Assembly: GCA_964546015.1 (NCBI GenBank)
Contig: CAZJHO010000013.1
Coordinates: 1-30,631, forward strand
DNA length: 30,631 bases
From: JAFGVL01 sp964546015
Lineage (GTDB): Bacteria; Bacteroidota; Bacteroidia; Bacteroidales; Paludibacteraceae
Direction of reading: 5' to 3'
In this document: positions 7,845 through 13,980 of the stretch, piece by piece
How the letters are laid out: each line of letters opens with the position of its first letter
How positions within the stretch are numbered: the stretch's first letter is position 1
The notes under the pieces: generated by a model
What the model saw: the letters and a program-made list of their open reading frames with translations, nothing else
The model's database searches: none
What the model was told of the DNA's origin: nothing
Made by a program: the position numbers and the translations under genes

Positions 7845-7918
7845 TGGAGTATAGCGGACTCGAACCGCTCACCTCGACACTGCCAGTGTCGCGCTCTAGC
7901 CAGATGAGCTAATACCCC
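7845..7918 (-). tRNA. tRNA-Ala (anticodon GGC)
   Basis: The 74-base sequence folds as a full cloverleaf on the minus strand: acceptor GGGGTAT/ATACTCC, D-arm GCTC/GAGC, anticodon arm CGACA/TGTCG with loop CTGGCAG, T-arm AGCGG/CCGCT with loop TTCGAGT, discriminator A. The acceptor contains the G3:U70 pair that identifies alanine tRNAs, which agrees with the GGC anticodon (codon GCC). CCA is not encoded. Confidence 0.97.
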
Positions 7919-7928
7919 AAAGCGGGTG

Positions 7929-7958
7929 CAAATGTATAAAATTATTTCAAGAAACAAA
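7929..7958 (-). promoter_or_regulatory. promoter of tRNA-Ala
   Basis: TTTG (7955-7958) and TACATTTG (7929-7936) on the minus strand, spacing 18, ten bases before the tRNA 5' end. Confidence 0.65.
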
Positions 7959-7959
7959 T

Positions 7960-7967
7960 TATCTTTG
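7960..7967 (+). promoter_or_regulatory. -7 element for the DUF4286-ruvC operon
   Basis: TATCTTTG matches the consensus on the plus strand, back to back with the tRNA-Ala promoter. The -33 region is not recognisable. Confidence 0.45.
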
Positions 7968-7973
7968 CAGAAA

Positions 7974-8052
7974 AGTAATAAGTAATGAGCTAATAGCTAC
8001 TAATAAGAATTTACAAAACAAATTTCATTCATATTACTTGTAACTTATTACT
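7974..8052. repeat. imperfect inverted repeat in the DUF4286 5' region
   Basis: AGTAATAAGT (7974-7983) recurs inverted as ACTTATTACT (8043-8052). The left arm contains two copies of AGTAAT and the interior has the small palindrome AGCTAATAGCT. It would sit in the 5' untranslated RNA and end just before the DUF4286 start. Confidence 0.45.
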
Positions 8053-8065
8053 ATTGCTGATGGTC

Positions 8066-8368
8066 ATGATAATCTACAACACAACATTTCTCGTTTCGGA
8101 CAAAATATATGGTTCTTTTATCAAATGGTTAAAAGAAACACATATACCTCGTTGTACTAATTCCGGTTGTTTCACAGACACTACTCTTAGCCGTATACAA
8201 ACGCAAGAAGAACAAAATGGCACCTCCATCTCATTACAACTAAAAGCACCAGACAAAGAATTATTAGAGAAATGGCAAGCAGAACAACTCGTGCGAATTG
8301 AGAAAGAAATCGCAGATTTATTTTCAATGGAAGTATTACATTTTTCAACTTTAATGGAAATAATTTGA
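8066..8368 (+). CDS. DUF4286 family protein
   Basis: About 100 residues. The family begins with MIIYNTTF, which fixes the start at the ATG of 8066; ATG 8060 and TTG 8054 lie in frame upstream but are not expected by homology. The protein has a small alpha/beta look (IIYNTTFLVSD strand, SFIKWLKETHIP helix, SISLQLKAP strand, long amphipathic helix KELLEKWQAEQLVRIEKEIADLF), as in ferredoxin-like dimeric domains. No function is established. Its last four bases (TTGA) overlap the TTG start of ruvC, so the two are translationally coupled, a gene order I recall from other Bacteroidales. Confidence 0.85.
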   Translation: MIIYNTTFLVSDKIYGSFIKWLKETHIPRCTNSGCFTDTTLSRIQTQEEQNGTSISLQLKAPDKELLEKWQAEQLVRIEKEIADLFSMEVLHFSTLMEII

Positions 8369-8934
8369 TAAAAGAACGCATCATATTAGGCATAGACCCG
8401 GGAACAACAATAATGGGCTATGGAGTTATTCGTGTGAATTGCAACACACCGGAATTACTCACACTGGGTGTGTTGGATTTCAAAAAAATCAAAGATCATT
8501 ATCTTACCCTCCAACAGGTTTTTCACCAAACACTTGAACTTATTGATCGTTATAATCCCGACGAAATTGCCATCGAAGCACCTTTCTTCGGAAAAAATGT
8601 ACAATCCATGCTCAAATTAGGTCGGGCACAAGGTGTTGCCATGGCTGCCGGCTTGTATCGAGACATACCAATCACCGAATATGCTCCATTGAAAATCAAA
8701 ATGTCCATAACCGGTAATGGACAAGCTGCCAAAGAACAAGTAGCCGATATGCTTCGCCGACTATTAAAAATACCACAAGAACAAATGCCTAAACATTTAG
8801 ATGCTACGGATGGTTTAGCGGCAGCTATGTGTCATTTTTTCTCATCAAACAGACCACAATCGGAAAAGAAATATTCGAGTTGGAAAGATTTTGCCACTAA
8901 AAACGAAAAGAAAATTATGAAATCGAAAAAGTAA
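8365..8934 (+). CDS. ruvC: Holliday junction resolvase RuvC
   Basis: A 189-residue crossover-junction endonuclease that, with RuvAB, nicks four-way junctions symmetrically during recombination and repair. The four catalytic acids are in place: D11 in GIDPGTT, E71 in IAIEAPFFG, D146 and D149 in KHLDATDGLAAA. There is no in-frame ATG before the conserved start, so the TTG at 8365 overlapping the previous stop as TTGA is the likely initiator; it gives the expected MIKERIILGIDPG beginning. The C-terminus is extended and lysine rich (about residues 165-189). The following gene begins as TAATG on its stop. Confidence 0.95.
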   Translation: MIKERIILGIDPGTTIMGYGVIRVNCNTPELLTLGVLDFKKIKDHYLTLQQVFHQTLELIDRYNPDEIAIEAPFFGKNVQSMLKLGRAQGVAMAAGLYRDIPITEYAPLKIKMSITGNGQAAKEQVADMLRRLLKIPQEQMPKHLDATDGLAAAMCHFFSSNRPQSEKKYSSWKDFATKNEKKIMKSKK

Positions 8935-9908
8935 TGACTATGAAAAAGACTGCTCTTATCTGTATTATTTTATTTTTCTCTTTATTGGTTTCTGCACAAA
9001 AAGTAACAACTAAGAAAAATGCTTACAGCATATTTTGGAATGGTTATCTAAAAGAAATTATTCTTACAAAAGAAGCATCTAACGAAACTACTTTAAAATA
9101 TTATACAAAAAGAGAATATTTTTATCCAAACCAAGAAGCTAAAGAAAAATGCCCCAAAGTTTTTAAATTAATAAAGAAAGCTAAAAAATCAAACATATAT
9201 ATTGCTAAAAAATATACCGAAAAAGATTCGGCAAATCACATAAAGAAATTCATTTTTATTTCGGGCATAAAAAAGAATACGCAAATCATTTTTGCAAATT
9301 TACCTACATATCAAACTCTTAATTTCTTTCCTGAGAAAGACGCACTCCTTATTGTAGACAGTATTAATGGAAATGAACTACATATTCTTCATGGGAATTA
9401 TGAATTTTTAGAAAAGATACAAATACCATCTTCAAGCATATTTAGTGTATGGGATAACAAAAAAGGAGATTGGAAACTTAGACATAAACACATTTTCACC
9501 ACAGATAGCACCAAAAATATATTAGAAAAAACCTCTTATAAATGGAGTAGTACTAATCATAAATGGATTTTTTACGAACAAACAACTTTTAAACTTTCTT
9601 CAAATAAAAAAGAAGAAATCTCCTATCAACAAGATAAAGATTCTAGTTACTATATTCTAAAACAAGATATTGACAATTTCTATAGCAATAAAGCTTTTGC
9701 CGAATTAGGAAAACAAGTGATCAATCAAAATCCAACTAATAGAATTCTTTACAGAAAAACTATCCAAATGAATCAGCAAGAAGACACTATTTCTTCCAAT
9801 CTTGTATTTATTAAATCGCTGAATTTATCTAATACCAAAAATAATGTTTTTTATGTTTGTATTAATCCGGAAGTAAAAAAGAAAACGAATGGTATATTAA
9901 AGAAATAA
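8934..9908 (+). CDS. secreted protein of unknown function, frame interrupted near its end
   Basis: The 324-residue frame starts as TAATG on the ruvC stop; ATG 8940 (MKKTALICIILFFSLLVSAQ) is an equally good start and gives a clear signal peptide cut before or after the Gln. The mature part is lysine rich and contains loosely repeated elements of the kind D-x-x-x-x-W (NKKGDWKLRHK, STNHKWIFYEQ), as in DUF3836-like proteins of Bacteroidales. The zero frame ends at 9908 with NGILKK, but the minus-one frame continues as clean coding sequence for another 52 residues, including the same type of element (DTNSWVPV). The switch point is the heptamer A AAA AAG at 9875-9881. It is thus a frameshifted gene, a programmed-frameshift gene, or a homopolymer sequencing error. 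Confidence 0.8.
   Translation: MTMKKTALICIILFFSLLVSAQKVTTKKNAYSIFWNGYLKEIILTKEASNETTLKYYTKREYFYPNQEAKEKCPKVFKLIKKAKKSNIYIAKKYTEKDSANHIKKFIFISGIKKNTQIIFANLPTYQTLNFFPEKDALLIVDSINGNELHILHGNYEFLEKIQIPSSSIFSVWDNKKGDWKLRHKHIFTTDSTKNILEKTSYKWSSTNHKWIFYEQTTFKLSSNKKEEISYQQDKDSSYYILKQDIDNFYSNKAFAELGKQVINQNPTNRILYRKTIQMNQQEDTISSNLVFIKSLNLSNTKNNVFYVCINPEVKKKTNGILKK
9875..9881 (+). other. A AAA AAG slippery heptamer, in phase
   Basis: In the zero frame of the secreted-protein gene the bases read gtA AAA AAG, the same heptamer and phase as the programmed minus-one site of E. coli dnaX. A slip here joins NPEVKK directly to ENEWYIKEIKK. No strong hairpin or upstream Shine-Dalgarno stimulator is visible close by. 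Confidence 0.6.
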
Positions 9909-10039
9909 AGAAAATATATCCCCAAAGTACAAAAACAGTTTATCGTCGGATTAACAACTCCGATGAAATAATAAAAAGACAAGAGCTATTTGATCCAGAC
10001 ACAAATAGTTGGGTTCCTGTGATAGACATTATAAAATAA
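9881..10039 (+). other. minus-one frame extension of the secreted protein
   Basis: From GAA at 9881 the frame reads 52 residues beginning ENEWYIKEIKKIYPQ and ending FDPDTNSWVPVIDIIK before TAA at 10037-10039. Its W-containing D-x-x-x-x-W element matches those in the main frame, and it fills all the space up to the terminator, so it is the original C-terminus of the protein. It has no start codon of its own. Confidence 0.8.
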
Positions 10040-10040
10040 A

Positions 10041-10077
10041 GAAACAGCCGCAAATTTTGTTAATTTGCGGCTGTTTC
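10041..10077. terminator. bidirectional terminator
   Basis: GAAACAGCCGCAAATT (10041-10056) and AATTTGCGGCTGTTTC (10062-10077) form a perfect 16-bp stem with a 5-base loop. It separates the secreted-protein gene from the convergent flavoprotein gene and can serve both. Confidence 0.8.
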
Positions 10078-10099
10078 AAATATTACAGTTTGTTTAAAA

Positions 10100-11419
10100 C
10101 TATAAATCCAGCAATTTTTTAGCATCAATATACTGTGCAATACCTTTAGCAACATTTTTAGCCTCGCGCATGGCAAGAACTACGGTTTGCGGAGTATGTA
10201 CCACATCGCCTCCGGCAAATACACCCTTGCGAGTTGTCATACCATAAGGAAGTTCCCGGGTTTTTACATAACCGGTGTCATCCACCTCGATACCCGAAGT
10301 TGTTGATACAATGCGGTTAGCAGGACGAGAACCGATTGCCAATAATATTTTATCCATAGGTATAATAATTTCTTTACCTTCTTTTTCCACCCGCACTTGA
10401 GTAAGCAGACCGTGTTCACCCATAAATTCTTTCACTGAAGATAAAAAACTGAAATTCACACCCTCTTCAACCGCCTCGTGATATTCCGTTTTTAGTGCCG
10501 GCATATCATTTTCGGTACGGTGATAGAAAACCGTTACTTCACCTGCACCCATCCGGATAGCTGTACGCGCTGCATCCATTGCTACATTTCCGGCACCAAT
10601 AACTCCAACCTTATCTCCAACCCTGATCGGAACCTCACTTTTACTTACACTATTGTTATTGAACAAACTTACCGTACGCAAAAAATAAGACGATTGTATT
10701 ACACCCTTCAAATCGTAACCCGGAGTTGTAAGTGATTTAGGTACAGCTGTACCAGAACCGATAAATACGGCATCGATACCTCTGTTAAACAACTCATCAA
10801 TCGTAACATCGGTACCAATCATACAATTACGCATAAAAGTAACGCCGAGAGCCGAAATCTTATCTATCTCACGACGCACTACATCTTTAGGTAAGCGATA
10901 TTCGGGAATACCGTACATCAAGACTCCGCCAAGTTCTTGTTCTTTTTCATAAATAATCACATTAAAACCCTCGCGAGCTAAATCGCCGGCTACGGTCAAT
11001 CCGGCCGGACCGGAACCGATAACCGCCACACGACCACGGGTCTTAGGTTTAAGTTTTTCACGAATAAGACCCATCTCTTCATCAAAATCGGCGATAAATC
11101 TTTCTAATTTACCGACACGAATAGGATTTCCTTTTTTAGCTAATATACAATGTCCTTCACATTGTTTTTCGTGCGGACAAACACGCCCACAAATAGCCGG
11201 CAAGCTACTTTTTTCATTAATAATCTCCATCGCTCCTCCTATATTTCCACGCGAAAGCTGATGGATAAATCCAGGAATATTATGCTCAATAGGACATCCT
11301 TGTACGCACAAAGGATTTTTGCAATTCAAACAGCGTTTCGCTTCTTCAATTGCCTCTTTAGAAGTGTATCCTTCGTTTATTTCTTCAAATTTGAAATTTT
11401 GCAAATCAAGATTCTTCAT
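10100..11419 (-). CDS. gltA: GltD/SudA-type NAD(P)H-dependent flavoprotein (annotated as glutamate synthase small chain)
   Basis: A 439-residue FAD and iron-sulfur oxidoreductase. The N-terminal domain holds eight cysteines in the two-cluster pattern of the family (C30, C33, C38, C42 and C77, C81, C87, C91). The FAD site is VAVIGSGPAGLTVAGD (from residue 131), the nucleotide site is VGVIGAGNVAMDAARTA, and the C-terminal GGDVVHTPQTVVLAM closes the FAD domain. This architecture is shared by the small subunit of NADPH glutamate synthase, by stand-alone GltA proteins, and by the large subunit of sulfide dehydrogenase/Nfn. No glutamate synthase large subunit and no NfnA/SudB gene is adjacent, so the substrate cannot be decided. 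A -7 element lies just upstream, within the short gap after rimM. Confidence 0.82.
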   Translation of the reverse strand: MKNLDLQNFKFEEINEGYTSKEAIEEAKRCLNCKNPLCVQGCPIEHNIPGFIHQLSRGNIGGAMEIINEKSSLPAICGRVCPHEKQCEGHCILAKKGNPIRVGKLERFIADFDEEMGLIREKLKPKTRGRVAVIGSGPAGLTVAGDLAREGFNVIIYEKEQELGGVLMYGIPEYRLPKDVVRREIDKISALGVTFMRNCMIGTDVTIDELFNRGIDAVFIGSGTAVPKSLTTPGYDLKGVIQSSYFLRTVSLFNNNSVSKSEVPIRVGDKVGVIGAGNVAMDAARTAIRMGAGEVTVFYHRTENDMPALKTEYHEAVEEGVNFSFLSSVKEFMGEHGLLTQVRVEKEGKEIIIPMDKILLAIGSRPANRIVSTTSGIEVDDTGYVKTRELPYGMTTRKGVFAGGDVVHTPQTVVLAMREAKNVAKGIAQYIDAKKLLDL

Positions 11420-11443
11420 TTTCTATATCTTTATTTTCTAAAA

Positions 11444-11451
11444 CAAATTTA
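11444..11451 (-). promoter_or_regulatory. -7 element upstream of the GltD-type gene
   Basis: TAAATTTG on the minus strand, 24 bases before the ATG at 11419. The -33 region would lie inside the end of rimM and is not clear. Confidence 0.4.
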
Positions 11452-11468
11452 CGGTAATAATGTTCATT

Positions 11469-12002
11469 TTACTCTTCATCTTCAGCTAAATCTAAGTTAA
11501 CAAGACCTTTCGGAAGATTCATGCATATTTTTCGGGTTAATTCGTCTATTTCTAAAATAAAATCATTTGTAACAGGAATCAGTATTTCATCTTTGCTTGT
11601 TTTTAATATGAATAACCGATTTTCTGTTGTTTCATCAACATCAATAATGGTTCCTACATTTCCTCCGACAGCATCTTCTACCATATATCCGACAAAAAAG
11701 CGCAAATCATCATCTTCGTCATCAGTTACAAATTCATTTTTTACATATATTATTTTATTAGTCAACTCGCTTGCCTGCGATTCATCATCTATTTCTTGAA
11801 ATTTATATAAAGCCGAATTATCAGACTTAAATCGATATTCTTCCACAAAAAAGGGCACGAAAATACCATCTATTTCAAAAACAAAAAATGGAATCTGCTC
11901 TTCATCAAAATTTCGTTTATCAAATAGCATAGAAATTTCACCTTTAACACCGTGTGTTTTTCCTGTTTTACCTATTGATATTATCTCTTCTTTTGTAATC
12001 AT
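11469..12002 (-). CDS. rimM: ribosome maturation factor RimM
   Basis: About 177 residues. RimM binds ribosomal protein S19 and helps mature the head of the 30S subunit. The start at 12002 gives MITKEEIISIGKTGKTHGVKGEI, where GKTxGxxGE is the family's N-terminal signature; the frame is open further upstream, but that part crosses the promoter. The second (PRC-barrel-like) domain is seen in FVGYMVEDAVGGNVGTIIDVDETTENRLFIL and DEILIPVTNDFILEID. The middle and C-terminus are very acidic (DDEDDD, DLAEDEE). A TACCTTTG element lies only 8 bases upstream of the ATG, so the 5' untranslated region is almost absent. Confidence 0.92.
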   Translation of the reverse strand: MITKEEIISIGKTGKTHGVKGEISMLFDKRNFDEEQIPFFVFEIDGIFVPFFVEEYRFKSDNSALYKFQEIDDESQASELTNKIIYVKNEFVTDDEDDDLRFFVGYMVEDAVGGNVGTIIDVDETTENRLFILKTSKDEILIPVTNDFILEIDELTRKICMNLPKGLVNLDLAEDEE

Positions 12003-12010
12003 AAATAATG

Positions 12011-12018
12011 CAAAGGTA
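12011..12018 (-). promoter_or_regulatory. -7 element of rimM
   Basis: TACCTTTG on the minus strand, perfect match, 8 bases from the rimM ATG; the expected start point implies a leaderless or nearly leaderless mRNA. No clear -33 TTTG. Confidence 0.55.
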
Positions 12019-12089
12019 AGCAATAGGAATTTGAGAAAAAAAATACACTTTGCTTTTTCTAAAAAACAACAGTAAAAAAACAAAATTTA

Positions 12090-12120
12090 TTTGTCAGATA
12101 AAAAAAAGAAACTATCTTTG
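12090..12120 (+). promoter_or_regulatory. promoter of the rpmB-rpmG-DUF4295 operon
   Basis: TTTG (12090-12093), 19 bases, TATCTTTG (12113-12120), followed by GCAC. A perfect match to the phylum consensus. Confidence 0.8.
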
Positions 12121-12170
12121 CACACTGTTTTTGAAAAAGTATATAATAACACAAAATAAAGCACACGAGA

Positions 12171-12410
12171 ATGTCTAAAGTTTGTCAAGTTACCGGAAAA
12201 AAGGCGATGGTTGGAAACAATGTATCGCATTCAAAACGCAGAACAAAAAGAAGATTCGAAATAAATCTTTTTTCGAAAAAATTCTACTGGGTTGAGCAAG
12301 ATATGTGGATTACATTGAATGTTACCGCAGCCGGATTGCGTACTATTAATAAAATCGGCTTGGATGCTGCTATTAAAAAAGCTGCTGAAAAAGGTCATTT
12401 ATTTGCATAA
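12171..12410 (+). CDS. rpmB: 50S ribosomal protein L28 (bL28)
   Basis: A 79-residue basic protein of the large subunit. It begins MSKVCQVTGKKAMVGNNVSHSKRRTKR with the single N-terminal Cys of the zinc-less form, and continues with NLFSKKFYWVEQDMWITLNVTAAGLRTINKIGLDAAIKKA, all typical of bL28. It is first in a three-gene operon with L33 and a DUF4295 protein, an order widely kept in Bacteroidota. Confidence 0.97.
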   Translation: MSKVCQVTGKKAMVGNNVSHSKRRTKRRFEINLFSKKFYWVEQDMWITLNVTAAGLRTINKIGLDAAIKKAAEKGHLFA

Positions 12411-12433
12411 TTTATTAAAAAGGAGATTGAGCA

Positions 12434-12622
12434 ATGGCTAAAAAAAGTAAAGAAAATAGAATTCAAGTGATTTTGGAATGTACTGAGCATAAAGAAAGCG
12501 GTATGCCTGGCACTTCGCGTTATATTACAACTAAAAACCGTAAGAACACTACAAACCGTCTAGAGTTGAAAAAATATAACCCAATCTTAAGAAAAGTAAC
12601 TCTTCACAAAGAAATTAAATAA
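12434..12622 (+). CDS. rpmG: 50S ribosomal protein L33 (bL33)
   Basis: A 62-residue protein of the large subunit near the E site. The family pattern is intact: IQVILECTEHKESGMPGTSRYITTKNRKNTTNRLELKKYNPILRKVTLHKEIK. It has only one Cys, so it is the form without the zinc-binding CxxC pairs. A strong AAAAAGGAG (12417-12425) lies 8 bases before the ATG, unusual for this genome. The gene follows rpmB by 23 bases. Confidence 0.96.
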   Translation: MAKKSKENRIQVILECTEHKESGMPGTSRYITTKNRKNTTNRLELKKYNPILRKVTLHKEIK

Positions 12623-12631
12623 TTATAAACC

Positions 12632-12784
12632 ATGGCAAAGAAAGCAGTAGCAACTCTTCAAAAGGGTGAAGGTCGTTCGTATGCAAAAGTTATCAAGATG
12701 GTTAAATCAGAAAAAACCGGTGCATACATATTTCAAGAAGAAATCGTTCACAACGAAAAAGTGAAAGAATTTTTTGCTAAGTAA
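12632..12784 (+). CDS. DUF4295 family protein, likely ribosomal
   Basis: A 50-residue, strongly basic protein starting MAKKAVATLQKGEGRSYAKV and ending EKVKEFFAK. The family is restricted to Bacteroidota and sits directly behind rpmB-rpmG, here 9 bases after the rpmG stop. I recall that a lineage-specific large-subunit protein (bL38) was found in a Flavobacterium ribosome structure and that a protein of this kind is the candidate; I am not certain that the two are the same family. The size, charge and operon position all fit a ribosomal protein. In many Bacteroidales ftsY follows; here the operon ends in a terminator. Confidence 0.88.
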   Translation: MAKKAVATLQKGEGRSYAKVIKMVKSEKTGAYIFQEEIVHNEKVKEFFAK

Positions 12785-12806
12785 TTTTAGTAAAAATCAC
12801 AATATC

Positions 12807-12841
12807 AAGAGGCTATCCTATCAGATAACCTCTTCTTTTTT
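12807..12841 (+). terminator. terminator of the rpmB operon
   Basis: AAGAGGCTATC (12807-12817) pairs with GATAACCTCTT (12824-12834) with one mismatch, followed by CTTTTTTT. Its T-run overlaps the stop of the convergent pldA gene. Confidence 0.75.
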
Positions 12842-13725
12842 TAATATAAATTACGCAGAGCAGGCTTTACACAAATACCGGCACGAATCATTGAAGCATA
12901 TTTATTGTAATCTAACAAACTTTCGGCATACCCCTGATACCATTGTACAAAAAAGTACTGATTATGCTTTTTATTGAGCTTCACATTAAACTCCATTTGC
13001 GTATTCAGATTTGTAAAATCTTTGCATGGATTAAGTACTACCGATATCCATATCCTATCATTAGCACTACGATAATTCAAAGCAAGCAAACTATATCCTT
13101 TGTATTTTAATAAATCAGGATTATCTTTAGTCATAATTCCTGCCCACAATTTTAATTGCCCGGAAATCCTTTTATTGAAAAAATAACTTCCGGAAAGTGA
13201 TAGATAATTGCAGCTGCGAGACCTTAACGAATCACCCTGGCCATTAGACTCATGTTCTACGGAGAAATAAGCCATTCCTTTAAATTCGTTGTTAAACACC
13301 AATGGTTTACCTAACAATAGAGCCGGATTATAATTATTATCAACAAAAGGAGATGATTTTTCATACACTTTCCAAAACGATTTTTGCGTATATGTGAGCA
13401 TCAAGAATGTATTATAGGGCAAACTCGTTTTTGTCAAACGCTGACTGATGCTTATCTGGAATTTTCCATCGGCAGTACTTTTGGTAACTTTTTCGTTGGT
13501 AGGAATTCCTGTTATAAAATAATTATCACGATACATCCCAAAACTTGGCTGATTGTCAAAAAGTGCACTAAGGCTATCTTCATTTATTTTAAGGTAAGAA
13601 GGGCGCACAATATCATATTTATCTTTATCCACTTGATAACGCCACATCGCTTCAACCTCTTTTGTCTGTGCGCAAAGAAAAGAGGTTTTCAATATCATGA
13701 ACAAAAAAAATAATACTCTATACAT
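12841..13725 (-). CDS. pldA: outer-membrane phospholipase A (OMPLA family)
   Basis: A 294-residue protein with a signal peptide (MYRVLFFLFMILKTSFLCAQ, cut near residue 19). It is an outer-membrane beta-barrel that hydrolyses phospholipids that have strayed to the outer leaflet, active as a Ca2+-dependent dimer in enterobacteria. The catalytic triad can be placed: H158 and S160 in VEHESNG and N173 in SRSCNYLSLSG, matching His142, Ser144 and Asn156 of the E. coli enzyme (where the sequence is HESNG and SWNRLY). The rest consists of alternating beta strands (GQLKLWAG, RIWISVVL, QYFFVQWYQGYAESLLDYN). It is a single gene flanked by a convergent operon terminator and a 255-base gap. Confidence 0.9.
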   Translation of the reverse strand: MYRVLFFLFMILKTSFLCAQTKEVEAMWRYQVDKDKYDIVRPSYLKINEDSLSALFDNQPSFGMYRDNYFITGIPTNEKVTKSTADGKFQISISQRLTKTSLPYNTFLMLTYTQKSFWKVYEKSSPFVDNNYNPALLLGKPLVFNNEFKGMAYFSVEHESNGQGDSLRSRSCNYLSLSGSYFFNKRISGQLKLWAGIMTKDNPDLLKYKGYSLLALNYRSANDRIWISVVLNPCKDFTNLNTQMEFNVKLNKKHNQYFFVQWYQGYAESLLDYNKYASMIRAGICVKPALRNLY

Positions 13726-13747
13726 ATGCTATCAATACTACCTCCTA

Positions 13748-13755
13748 CAAATGTA
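13748..13755 (-). promoter_or_regulatory. -7 element of pldA
   Basis: TACATTTG on the minus strand, 22 bases before the ATG. The -33 element is not clear. Confidence 0.45.
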
Positions 13756-13920
13756 TAGAATTTATTTGGGGGAATAAAAAAATAAAAAAAACGGAAGAAA
13801 TATTCTTAACATTAGAATAATTTCATTCCAGATATAAAATTTTATAGAAAATACTAAATTTAATTTTGCATAACGACTTCTTACTTTTCCTTATTTTTTA
13901 AAGAATCAATATAATATAAT

Positions 13921-13959
13921 AAAAATGGACTGTTATAAGATTAACTTATCAACAGTCCA
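13921..13959 (-). terminator. terminator of hppA
   Basis: TGGACTGTT (13926-13934) and AACAGTCCA (13951-13959) form the outer stem, with ATAAG/CTTAT inside; on the minus strand it is followed by TTTTT. The rest of the 13726-13980 gap holds only the pldA upstream region and AT-rich sequence. Confidence 0.75.
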
Positions 13960-13980
13960 CTATTAAAAAAAGCAAAAAAA

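Noticed and set aside
12003..12083. Upstream extension of RimM
   Set aside because: It crosses the TACCTTTG promoter element and precedes the conserved family N-terminus.
13384..13713. Plus-strand open frame of 109 codons over pldA
   Set aside because: It is antisense to a clear phospholipase with its catalytic triad intact.
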